Shown here piece by piece: positions 42,105-49,575 of a stretch of DNA of 64,000 nucleotides; within the stretch, counting starts at the first letter, position 1, and each line of letters opens with the position of its first letter. The notes beneath the pieces were generated by a model. That model was not told where the DNA came from, did no database searches, and saw nothing but the letters and a program-made list of their open reading frames with translations. Source of the stretch: Ensifer adhaerens (lineage in GTDB: Bacteria; Pseudomonadota; Alphaproteobacteria; Rhizobiales; Rhizobiaceae); contig NZ_PNFP01000010.1 in the NCBI RefSeq assembly GCF_002940685.1, positions 62,001-126,000 on the forward strand. The letters run 5' to 3'. Position numbers and translations under genes: made by a program.

Positions 42105-43022
42105 TCAGCCTTGCGCGCGCGCCTGGCGCGACTGGAAATAGACGATCGGCACGACCAACAAAGCGAGCAGGACGATCGTCACGGCGGCCGCCGTCGGCCA
42201 GTCGCGGTTGTTGAAGAATTCGAGCCAGATGGCGCGGCCGATCATCTGTGTGTCGGCGCCGCCGAGCAGATCCGGGATGACGAACTCGCCGACGACGGGG
42301 ATGAAGACCAGCGCGCAGCCGGCCGCAACGCCGGGCAGGCTCAACGGGAAGGTGACCCGCCAGAAAGCGGAGATGCGCGAGCAGCCGAGATCGCGCGCCG
42401 CCTCGATCAATGTCTTATCGGCGCTGCTCAAGGTCGAGTAGATCGGCAGAACCATGAAGGGCAGGTAGGTGTAGACGATGCCGATATAGATCGCCGTCTC
42501 GGTGTTGAGGATGCGCAGCGGTTCGCTGATCAGGCCGATCTTCAACAGGAGCGCGTTTAGCAGGCCGTCGTTCCTGAGGATGCTCATCCAGGAATAGACG
42601 CGGATCAGCATCGAACTCCAGAAGGGGACAATCACCAGGAAGACCAGCAGCGAGCGTGACGACGGCGAACAGGAGGCAATGCCGTAGGCGAGCGGATAGG
42701 CGATGAAGAGCATGGCGGCGGTCGAGATCGCCGCGATCTTGAGGCTCGTCAGATAGGCGAGCAGGTAGGTGTCGTCGGTGAGAACATAGAGGAAGTTCTC
42801 GAAATTGAGGCGCAAGTTCAGGATCGAGCCGTCCCAGGCGGTCAGCGGCTCGAAAGGGGGCATGCCGAGGCGCACGGTCGAAAGGCTGATGCCGGCGACG
42901 AGCGCGAAGGGCGCGAGAAACAGCACCAGAAGCCAGGCATAGGGAATGGCAATCAGCAGGCGTTTGCCCCAGTTCGTCGTTGCGGAAGGGGTGGCCGCGG
43001 GAGCGATGGCGACAGAAGACAT
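42105..43022 (-). CDS. Polyamine-type ABC transporter permease (PotB/PotH-like)
   Basis: A 305-residue membrane protein with six helices. The EAA loop is IEAARDLGCSRISAFWRVTFPLSLPGV, followed by FIPVVGEFVIPDLLGGADTQMIGRAIWLEFFNNRDWP, characteristic of PotB/PotH. It forms a heterodimeric channel with the next gene's product. Gaps to neighbours are about 10 bp on both sides, so one polycistronic message is expected. Confidence 0.94.
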   Translation of the reverse strand: MSSVAIAPAATPSATTNWGKRLLIAIPYAWLLVLFLAPFALVAGISLSTVRLGMPPFEPLTAWDGSILNLRLNFENFLYVLTDDTYLLAYLTSLKIAAISTAAMLFIAYPLAYGIASCSPSSRSLLVFLVIVPFWSSMLIRVYSWMSILRNDGLLNALLLKIGLISEPLRILNTETAIYIGIVYTYLPFMVLPIYSTLSSADKTLIEAARDLGCSRISAFWRVTFPLSLPGVAAGCALVFIPVVGEFVIPDLLGGADTQMIGRAIWLEFFNNRDWPTAAAVTIVLLALLVVPIVYFQSRQARAQG

Positions 43023-43031
43023 GGTGATCTC

Positions 43032-44099
43032 CTACTCCGCCAGCAGGCGGCTTGCCTGCGGCGGCCAGCTTGCGAACACGCGGTCGCCGACGCGGAGATC
43101 GCTTTCGCCGCCGAGATTGACCCGGCGCGCGTCGAGTGTTGCGCCGGAGTTCAGTCGGACGCGGTAGTGCCGCTCGACGCCGGTATAGGTGAGTTGCTCC
43201 ACCGTGCCTTCGAGGCCGCTGCCCGAAGTCGAAAGCTCCACCCGTTCCGGGCGAACCGAGACCCAGAACGGCTGATCGAGTGCCACCCGGTCGGTGAAGC
43301 CGGCGCGCAGACCGCCGCCGGCCTCGTCGCTTTCGATCCGGAGCTCTTCGCCGCTGCGCTCCGCTCGGCCCCCGGCAAAGACATTCGTCTCGCCGAGGAA
43401 CTTGGCGACATAGCGCGACCGCGGCGTTTCGTAGACTTCTGACGGTGAGCCCACCTGCAGCACCTGCCCCTGCTTCATGATGGCGATGCGGGTAGAAACG
43501 GTCATCGCCTCGTGCTGGTCGTGGGTGACGATGATGAAGGTGAGGCCGAGTTCGCGTTGCAGGCGGACGAGTTCGAGCTGGGTTTCGGTGCGCAGGTTCT
43601 TGTCGAGCGCGCCGAGGGGCTCGTCGAGCAAAAGCACCTTGGGCCGCTTGACCAGCGCCCGGGCGAGCGCCACGCGCTGGCGCTGGCCGCCGGAAAGCTG
43701 CGCCGGCTTGCGGTCGAGCAGTGCAGACAGCTGCAGCTTTTCCGCCACCTCGTCGATGCGCTTCCTGATCTCGCTCTTGTCGAGGCCGTCCTGCTGCAGG
43801 CCGAAGGCGATGTTCTTGCCGACTGTCAGATGCGGAAAGAGCGCGTAGGACTGGAACATCATGTTGGTCGGGCGTTTATGCGCCGGAACGTCGGTGACGT
43901 CGGCACCCTCCAACCTGATCGCGCCCGAGGTCGGCGTCTCGAAGCCGGCGATCATCCGCAGCAGCGTCGACTTTCCGCAGCCGGATGGTCCGAGCAGCGA
44001 GAAGAACTCGCCTTTCTCGATACTGAGGTTGATGTTGTTGACGGCGGTGACGACGCCATAGGACTTCGCCAGGTTCTCGATCGAAATATAGGATTGCAC
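43032..44099 (-). CDS. Polyamine-type ABC transporter ATP-binding protein (PotA/PotG-like)
   Basis: A 355-residue ATPase: Walker A GPSGCGKST, Q-loop MFQSYALFPH, signature LSGGQRQRVALARAL, Walker B VLLLDEPLGALD, H-loop THDQ, then a C-terminal TOBE_2 domain (about 270-350) with SVRPERVEL. The start is a GTG at 44099, giving MQSYISIENLAKSYG; the ribosome site is weak. It energises uptake with the two permeases downstream. It lies 29 bp after the binding-protein gene. Confidence 0.94.
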   Translation of the reverse strand: MQSYISIENLAKSYGVVTAVNNINLSIEKGEFFSLLGPSGCGKSTLLRMIAGFETPTSGAIRLEGADVTDVPAHKRPTNMMFQSYALFPHLTVGKNIAFGLQQDGLDKSEIRKRIDEVAEKLQLSALLDRKPAQLSGGQRQRVALARALVKRPKVLLLDEPLGALDKNLRTETQLELVRLQRELGLTFIIVTHDQHEAMTVSTRIAIMKQGQVLQVGSPSEVYETPRSRYVAKFLGETNVFAGGRAERSGEELRIESDEAGGGLRAGFTDRVALDQPFWVSVRPERVELSTSGSGLEGTVEQLTYTGVERHYRVRLNSGATLDARRVNLGGESDLRVGDRVFASWPPQASRLLAE

Positions 44100-44128
44100 G
44101 GGGTCTGATCCTGCTGTTGACGGTTCGC

Positions 44129-45235
44129 CTATTGGCCGGCCCTGAACGCCGACCAGACGCGGGTGCGCTCGCGCGTCTGGCGCGGCGGCAGCGACTTGTC
44201 GACGAAGAGCTTGGAACGGACCTCCGCAGGAGGGTAGATGTTCGGGTTGTCGCGGATCGCGGCATCGACTTCCGCCGTCGCCGCCGCATTGGCATTGGCG
44301 TAGAAGACGTGGTTGCTGATGGCAGCCACCGTCTTCGGCTCGAGAATGTAGTCGATGAAGGCGAGCGCCTGTTCCGGGTCCGGTGCGTCGGCGGGGATCG
44401 CCATCGTGTCGAAGGAGATGATCGTGCCTTCCTTCGGGATCGCGTAGTCGACCGTAACGTCGGTCTCGGCTTCTTCGGCGCGGGCAGCCGCAATGCCGGC
44501 ATCGCCGCTCCACATCAGCGCCAGGCAGAGCTGGCCGGAGGCCATGTCGGCCACGAGCTGGCCGCTCTGCATATGGCGGATAAAGGGGCGCAGCTTCAGC
44601 AGCAGTTCCTTGGCTTTGTCGAGATCCTCCGCCTTTGTGGAATAAGGATCGAGGCCGAGATAGTTGAGCGCGATCGGGATCACCTCGTTTGGCGCGTCGA
44701 CAATGCCTATGCCGCAGTCCTGGAACTTTGCTGCCACTTCAGGCTTGAAGAACATGTCGAGGCTGTTGGTCGGCGCATCCGGCAGGCGCGCGCTGACGAG
44801 CTTGGCGTTGTAGGCAACGCCCGTCGTCAGCCACATGTAGGGGACGAGATACTTGTTCGCGGGGTCGTGCTCGGCCACGAGCTTCAGGAGGTCCTTGTCG
44901 AGATTGCCGTAGTTCTTGAGGGCGGTGATATCGATCGGCTTTAAAGCGCCGGACTGGATGAGGCGTTCTCCGACGGTTGCGCTCGGAAAGGCGACATCGA
45001 AGCCGCTGCCGCCGGCAAGCAGCCGCGTCTCGAGCACTTCCAGCGAATCGTAGAAATCGACCCGCGTTTCCACTCCGGTCCTGGCCTGGAAGTTCGAAAC
45101 GGTGTCTTCGGCGAAGTAGTCGGAGAAATTGTAGATGAACAGTTTGTCCTGCGCCTGTGCAGTTGTTGAGACCGTGATGGCCGCGAGTGACGCGGCGAGC
45201 ATGGAGCGCAAAATGGTGCGACGTGAGTTTTGCAT
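44129..45235 (-). CDS. Polyamine-type periplasmic binding protein (PotF/PotD-like)
   Basis: A 368-residue extracellular solute-binding protein. The signal peptide is about 1-28, with SRRTILR resembling a twin-arginine motif, so Tat export is possible. The mature start KLFIYNFSDYFAEDTVSNFQ, the MWLTTGVAYNAKLV segment and VVIP-like DAPNEVIPIALNYLG are standard for spermidine/putrescine binders. It is the first gene of the ABC operon; GGGAGGAAAC precedes ATG 45235. A divergent ureohydrolase gene starts 241 bp away. The ligand may be 4-guanidinobutyrate, agmatine or putrescine. Confidence 0.94.
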   Translation of the reverse strand: MQNSRRTILRSMLAASLAAITVSTTAQAQDKLFIYNFSDYFAEDTVSNFQARTGVETRVDFYDSLEVLETRLLAGGSGFDVAFPSATVGERLIQSGALKPIDITALKNYGNLDKDLLKLVAEHDPANKYLVPYMWLTTGVAYNAKLVSARLPDAPTNSLDMFFKPEVAAKFQDCGIGIVDAPNEVIPIALNYLGLDPYSTKAEDLDKAKELLLKLRPFIRHMQSGQLVADMASGQLCLALMWSGDAGIAAARAEEAETDVTVDYAIPKEGTIISFDTMAIPADAPDPEQALAFIDYILEPKTVAAISNHVFYANANAAATAEVDAAIRDNPNIYPPAEVRSKLFVDKSLPPRQTRERTRVWSAFRAGQ

Positions 45236-45265
45236 GTTTCCTCCCAAAGACACGGTATTTTTGTT

Positions 45266-45275
45266 TTCGCCAAAG
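45266..45275. promoter_or_regulatory. TTCGCCAAAG motif in the ABC/ureohydrolase divergent region
   Basis: Shares TTCGCCAAA with the half-site array at 40261-40287. It lies 31 bp upstream of the binding-protein start codon and is followed by TTGGCC, making GCCAA-AGTGA-TTGGC. Confidence 0.35.
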
Positions 45276-45476
45276 TGATTGGCCGGTCCTGTGAGGGCAA
45301 CACTCCCTTTGGCTAGGTGCGGGCGGCGCGGCATCGTCGTAAACGGCAATCGACGCCTGCCTTCGCTGGATCGACCGTGTTGGTTTGATCGCGATCGAAG
45401 TAACATTCGATCAATGGGCATTTCTCGGCCTGCAGCGCCTGATAGGGTTCCGGCGAGATCAAAAGGGAGAGCCTCG

Positions 45477-46430
45477 ATGGAAGAGAAATTCAACCAGCCG
45501 CTCGGCGGCAACGACATGCCCCGCTTTGGTGGCCCGGGCACGATGATGCGCCTTCCAACAGCGGCGTCGGCCGCCGGCCTCGACGCCTGCTTCGTCGGCA
45601 TTCCCATGGATATCGGCGCGTCCAACCGTTCCGGTACGCGCTATGGACCGCGCCAGATCCGCGCGGAATCCGTGATGATCCGTCCCTACAACATGGCGAC
45701 CGGTGCTGCCCCCTTCGAAAGCCTGCAGGTCGCCGATATCGGCGACATCGCCATCAATACCTTCAACCTGCCGGCCAATATGGAGATCATCACCCGCAAC
45801 ATCGGCGAGATCCTGAAGCACGACTGCATTCCGCTGACCCTCGGTGGCGATCACACGATCAGCTACCCGATCCTGAAGGCGATCGCCGAAAAGCATGGGC
45901 CGGTCGCCCTCATCCATGTCGATGCGCACGCGGATATCAACGACACGATGTTCGGCGAAAAGATCGCCCACGGCACCCCGTTTCGTCGCGCCTATGAGGA
46001 CGGCTGCCTCAATCCCAATCTCGTTTTCCAGATTGGCCTGCGCGGCACCGGTTATGCGTCTGACGATTTCGACTGGTCGCGTGACAAGGGCTTCACTGTC
46101 GTGCCAGCCGAGGAATGCTGGCACAAGTCGCTGGTGCCGCTGATCGAAGGCATCCGCGCGAAGATCGGCAACCACAAGACCTATTTGACCTTCGATATCG
46201 ACAGCCTCGATCCGGCCTATGCGCCGGGCACCGGTACGCCCGAGATCGGGGGTCTTACCGTCATCCAGGCACTCGAGATCATCCGCGGCTGCCGCGGCCT
46301 CAACCTGGTCGGCGCCGATCTCGTCGAGGTGAGCCCGCCCTTCGACACGACGGGAACGACCGCGATCACCGCGGCGAACCTGCTTTATGAAACGCTCTGC
46401 GTGCTGCCGGGGGTGAAGTACAAGCGGTAA
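45477..46430 (+). CDS. Ureohydrolase, agmatinase family (probable guanidinobutyrase)
   Basis: A 317-residue binuclear manganese hydrolase that releases urea from a guanidino compound. Metal motifs are GGDHTIS, DAHADIND and SFDID-like TFDIDSLDPAYAPGTGTPEIGG. The N-terminal block QPLGGNDMPRFGGPGTMMRLP and the C-terminal LCVLPGVKYK resemble, from memory, Pseudomonas guanidinobutyrase/guanidinopropionase more than E. coli agmatinase. ATG 45477 follows AAGGGAGA. It is divergent from the polyamine-type ABC operon, whose substrate it probably uses. A 9-bp-stem terminator follows. Confidence 0.92.
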   Translation: MEEKFNQPLGGNDMPRFGGPGTMMRLPTAASAAGLDACFVGIPMDIGASNRSGTRYGPRQIRAESVMIRPYNMATGAAPFESLQVADIGDIAINTFNLPANMEIITRNIGEILKHDCIPLTLGGDHTISYPILKAIAEKHGPVALIHVDAHADINDTMFGEKIAHGTPFRRAYEDGCLNPNLVFQIGLRGTGYASDDFDWSRDKGFTVVPAEECWHKSLVPLIEGIRAKIGNHKTYLTFDIDSLDPAYAPGTGTPEIGGLTVIQALEIIRGCRGLNLVGADLVEVSPPFDTTGTTAITAANLLYETLCVLPGVKYKR

Positions 46431-46460
46431 CGGCTCCGGCAAGCTTGATTGCGGATTGGC

Positions 46461-46485
46461 AGGAGGCCGGAGGCGGCCTCCTTTC
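46461..46485 (+). terminator. Rho-independent terminator of the ureohydrolase gene
   Basis: Perfect 9-bp stem AGGAGGCCG/CGGCCTCCT with GAGG loop, followed by TTTCC, 30 bp past the stop. Confidence 0.7.
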
Positions 46486-46505
46486 CGAAAACCTTTCGAA
46501 CGCCT

Positions 46506-47474
46506 TTAGTGCTTTGCCGGGCGCAGACGCCCCCAGATCGGCGCGACGACATTGCCCATGACGACGATCGTGACGGCACCGACGACGAGGGCGAGCAGTG
46601 CCTGCTGTGCCGAGGTCGCAAGCCAGCCGACGAGCCCGGGCGCGAACTGAAGCGCCTGCGCGACATGCTCGGAGATGTCGTGGATGAAATGTTCCGGCCC
46701 GACCTCGCCAAGTTGCGCCATGCCATGCACGAGAATGCTGCCCCCGACCCACAGCATGGCGGCGGTGCCGATGGCGGCGAGAGCCTTGAGGAACACGGGC
46801 ATGCCGAGCACCAGTCCGCGGCCGAGCGGCCGCAGGAGCGCGACGGGGTTTTTGGCAAGCGCGACGCCGGCATCGTCGGCCTTCACGATCAAACCGACCG
46901 CTCCGTAGACGGCAAGCGTGATGAGGATGCCGACGCCGGCCAGAACTCCTGCCTGCGTGTAGATGCTGGCGTCGGCAACGGTCGAGAGCGTCAGCGCCAT
47001 GATCTCGGCGGAAAGAATGAAGTCGGTTCGGATAGCGCCCGCAACCTTTTCGTTTTCAAGCGCTGCCGGATCGCTGGTGGCACCGAGCACGGCTTCCTCA
47101 TGTGCGTGGGCGGCATGGGGGAAGAGGGCACCATAGAGCTTCTCGGCGCCCTCGTAGCAGAGATAGATGCCGCCGACCATGAGCAGCGGCGTGATCGCCC
47201 ACGGCGCGAAATAGCCGAGCAGGAGCGCTCCGGGCAGAAGGAAAAGCAGCTTGTTCTTGAGCGAGCCGTAGGCAATCCGCGCGATGATCGGCAGTTCCCG
47301 TTCCGGCGTCAGGCCAACGACGTAGCGTGGCGTCACAGCCGCATCGTCGATCACGACGCCAGCGGCCTTGGTGCTGGCCTTCACCGTCTGGGCGGCGACG
47401 TCGTCGAGCGAGGCGGCAGCCATCTTGGCGATCGCAGTGATATCGTCGAGGAGGGCGATGAGACCTGTGGCCAT
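46506..47474 (-). CDS. DUF808 family inner-membrane protein (YedI-like)
   Basis: A 322-residue membrane protein of the DUF808/YedI family. The start MATGLIALLDDITAIAKMAAASLDDVAAQT is the family signature, and six or more hydrophobic helices follow. The function is unknown. ATG 47474 is chosen over an upstream in-frame ATG at 47552 because the family starts there. It is convergent with the ureohydrolase gene and divergent from the TetR gene across 257 bp that hold a large palindrome. Confidence 0.9.
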   Translation of the reverse strand: MATGLIALLDDITAIAKMAAASLDDVAAQTVKASTKAAGVVIDDAAVTPRYVVGLTPERELPIIARIAYGSLKNKLLFLLPGALLLGYFAPWAITPLLMVGGIYLCYEGAEKLYGALFPHAAHAHEEAVLGATSDPAALENEKVAGAIRTDFILSAEIMALTLSTVADASIYTQAGVLAGVGILITLAVYGAVGLIVKADDAGVALAKNPVALLRPLGRGLVLGMPVFLKALAAIGTAAMLWVGGSILVHGMAQLGEVGPEHFIHDISEHVAQALQFAPGLVGWLATSAQQALLALVVGAVTIVVMGNVVAPIWGRLRPAKH

Positions 47475-47673
47475 TGACGGCTGAACCCTTTGAGAGAAAT
47501 CCGAAAAAGCGGCAGTTAAGTCGCCAGTACCTACCATGGTGTGTCGAGTCAACGGCCGCTGCGGTTGCGTCAGTCATGGTCTGCATCGCAGAGCCTTCAG
47601 ATGGTCCGGCGGCGGCCATTCTGGTCTTCAAATGTGATCGCCATGCCCGACTGTACCATTGACGCACACTTCG

Positions 47674-47723
47674 TTTCGATTTACGACTGACGAAATACGA
47701 AATTCGTCAGTCGTAAATCGAAA
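47674..47723. promoter_or_regulatory. Perfect 21-bp-arm inverted repeat before the TetR-RND operon
   Basis: Arms 47674-47694 and 47703-47723 are perfect reverse complements around an 8-base centre. The left arm starts TTTCGATTTACG and the inner ends are CTGACGAA/TTCGTCAG. The right arm ends 8 bases before the tetR start codon. It is probably the TetR operator; as RNA it would form a long hairpin covering the ribosome site region. Confidence 0.75.
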
Positions 47724-47731
47724 GGCCAGCG

Positions 47732-48340
47732 ATGCCCGTGAACAACGATATCGTCGTCGACCAGACACGGCAGGACAACATCACGCGCATCCTCGATGCG
47801 GCGGAGGGGCTGTTTCGGCACTTCGGCTACAGCAAGACCAATGTTGCCGACATCGCCCGCGAGCTCGGCATGTCGCCGGCAAACATCTACCGTTTCTTTG
47901 CCTCGAAGACCGAGATCCACCAGGCGCTTTGCGCGCGCATGCTCGCGGCCAGCTACCAGATGGCGCAGGAGATCTGCCAGTTGCCGCTGAGCGCGAGCGA
48001 GCGCCTGCACCGCTACGTCCATGCCCAGCATAAAATGACCGTCGAACTGATGCTCGACGACACGAAGGTGCACGAGATGGTGATCGTTGCCATCGAGCGC
48101 GAGTGGCACGTCATCGACAAGCACATCGACAGGATCGACGCGCTTCTGGCCGACGTCATCCGCGAAGGGATTGCCGCGGGCGAGTTCCGTGACCAGGACG
48201 CCGATGCCGCGTCCCGCTGCTTCGGGGCGGCGACCGTCACGCTTTGCCATCCGCAAATGGTCGCCCAGTGTCTGAGCAAGACGAACCGCGCAAGTCCGGA
48301 AGAGCTTGTCGAATTCGCGATCAACGCATTGAAAATCTAG
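47732..48340 (+). CDS. TetR family transcriptional regulator
   Basis: A 202-residue repressor. The HTH is at about 17-62 (ITRILDAAEGLFRHFGYSKTNVADIARELGMSPANIYRFF) and the ligand-binding domain follows. It is the first gene of an operon with an RND adaptor and permease (57-bp and 26-bp gaps), so it probably represses the whole operon and itself through the palindrome at 47674-47723. The ribosome site AAAGG directly abuts the right arm of that palindrome. Confidence 0.92.
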   Translation: MPVNNDIVVDQTRQDNITRILDAAEGLFRHFGYSKTNVADIARELGMSPANIYRFFASKTEIHQALCARMLAASYQMAQEICQLPLSASERLHRYVHAQHKMTVELMLDDTKVHEMVIVAIEREWHVIDKHIDRIDALLADVIREGIAAGEFRDQDADAASRCFGAATVTLCHPQMVAQCLSKTNRASPEELVEFAINALKI

Positions 48341-48397
48341 CAGAAATATTCCCGGCGTGGCTTCGGGCCTGCGCCAGCCTGTTTTGGGAGTGCGAAC

Positions 48398-49549
48398 ATG
48401 TTTAAGCTCATAGAATTTCGCCGCCGTATTTCATTTTTTGCCACTGCTGCACTCCTCTCGACGCTCGCGGCGACACTGGCCGGCTGCTCGCAGGAAAAGA
48501 CCGAAGCCACTGCTGTGGTGCGCCCGGTCAAGGTCGTCGAGATCGCTGAGGCCGACACGGCCCGCCAGCTCAGCTATTCCGGCTCCGTGCGAGCGCGGAC
48601 CGAAATGAACCTCGGCTTCCGCGTCAGCGGCAAGATCGTCGAGCGGGTCGTCAATGTCGGCGACCGCGTAAAGGTCGGCGATCTGCTGGCGCGCGTCGAC
48701 GCCACCGACTATGAGCTCGCCGTACGCAGCGCCTCGGCCAATCTGGAAGCATCCGAGCGCCAGGTCGAGACGGTCAAGCTGGTTCGCGACCGCGCCGAGC
48801 AGCTGCTCGCCCGGAAGTTTGCCTCGCAGGCGCAGTTCGACCAGTCGGTGCTGAGCTACAACCAGGCAGTGGCGACGCGCGACGCCGCGAAGTCGGCGCT
48901 GTCGCAGGCGGAGAACCAGGTGACCTATACGAACCTCGTTTCCGACCGGCCTGGCATCGTCACCACGATCAATGCCGATGTCGGCCAGGTCGTCGGTTCG
49001 GGCACGCCTGTCGCAACCGTCGCCGTCGAAGGCGAAAAGGAAGTGCAGGTCGCCGTGCCCGAGACGGAGATCGCCAATTTCAAGGCCGGCTTGCCGGTCA
49101 AGGTCGGGCTCTGGTCCGACACCGGGCTGTCGCTTGACGGCGCGGTGCGCGAGGTGGCCGGCAGCGCCGACCAGCAGTCGCGGACATTTTCCGTGCGGGT
49201 GAGCCTGCCGAACGATCCGCGGGTTCTGCTCGGCATGACCGCGACCGTCGAGGCGTCGGCCGGCAATGGCAAGGCGTACGTTTCGGTCCCCTTGAGCGCG
49301 CTGGCGCAGAAGGACGGCTACACCATTGTCTGGGTCGTCGATCGCGGCACGGAAACCGTCCGCAGCCGTCCGGTCACGCTTGCGGATTTCACCGCCGATG
49401 GCGTGCGCGTCACCGACGGCCTCGACGTGGGCGATCTCGTCGTCGCCGCCGGCACGCAGTTCATGGCCGACGACCTCAAGGTGACGATCTCGGACGCGAC
49501 AACGCAAGTTTCCGCTTCGGTGCAGGCCGAAGCCCCCCTCGTGCGCTGA
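48398..49549 (+). CDS. RND efflux periplasmic adaptor lipoprotein
   Basis: A 383-residue adaptor. The lipobox LAGC follows the signal helix, so it is a lipoprotein anchored at about residue 28. Domains in order: lipoyl half (GFRVSGKIVERVVNVGDRVKVGD), coiled-coil hairpin (about 105-165), second lipoyl half (SDRPGIVTTINADVGQVV), beta-barrel and membrane-proximal domain. GGGAG precedes ATG 48398. It pairs with the permease gene 26 bp downstream. It belongs to the AcrA/TriA-like part of the family; no outer-membrane channel gene is present. Confidence 0.94.
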   Translation: MFKLIEFRRRISFFATAALLSTLAATLAGCSQEKTEATAVVRPVKVVEIAEADTARQLSYSGSVRARTEMNLGFRVSGKIVERVVNVGDRVKVGDLLARVDATDYELAVRSASANLEASERQVETVKLVRDRAEQLLARKFASQAQFDQSVLSYNQAVATRDAAKSALSQAENQVTYTNLVSDRPGIVTTINADVGQVVGSGTPVATVAVEGEKEVQVAVPETEIANFKAGLPVKVGLWSDTGLSLDGAVREVAGSADQQSRTFSVRVSLPNDPRVLLGMTATVEASAGNGKAYVSVPLSALAQKDGYTIVWVVDRGTETVRSRPVTLADFTADGVRVTDGLDVGDLVVAAGTQFMADDLKVTISDATTQVSASVQAEAPLVR

Positions 49550-49575
49550 CACCCGAGAACCGCGGAACCGAGCCG

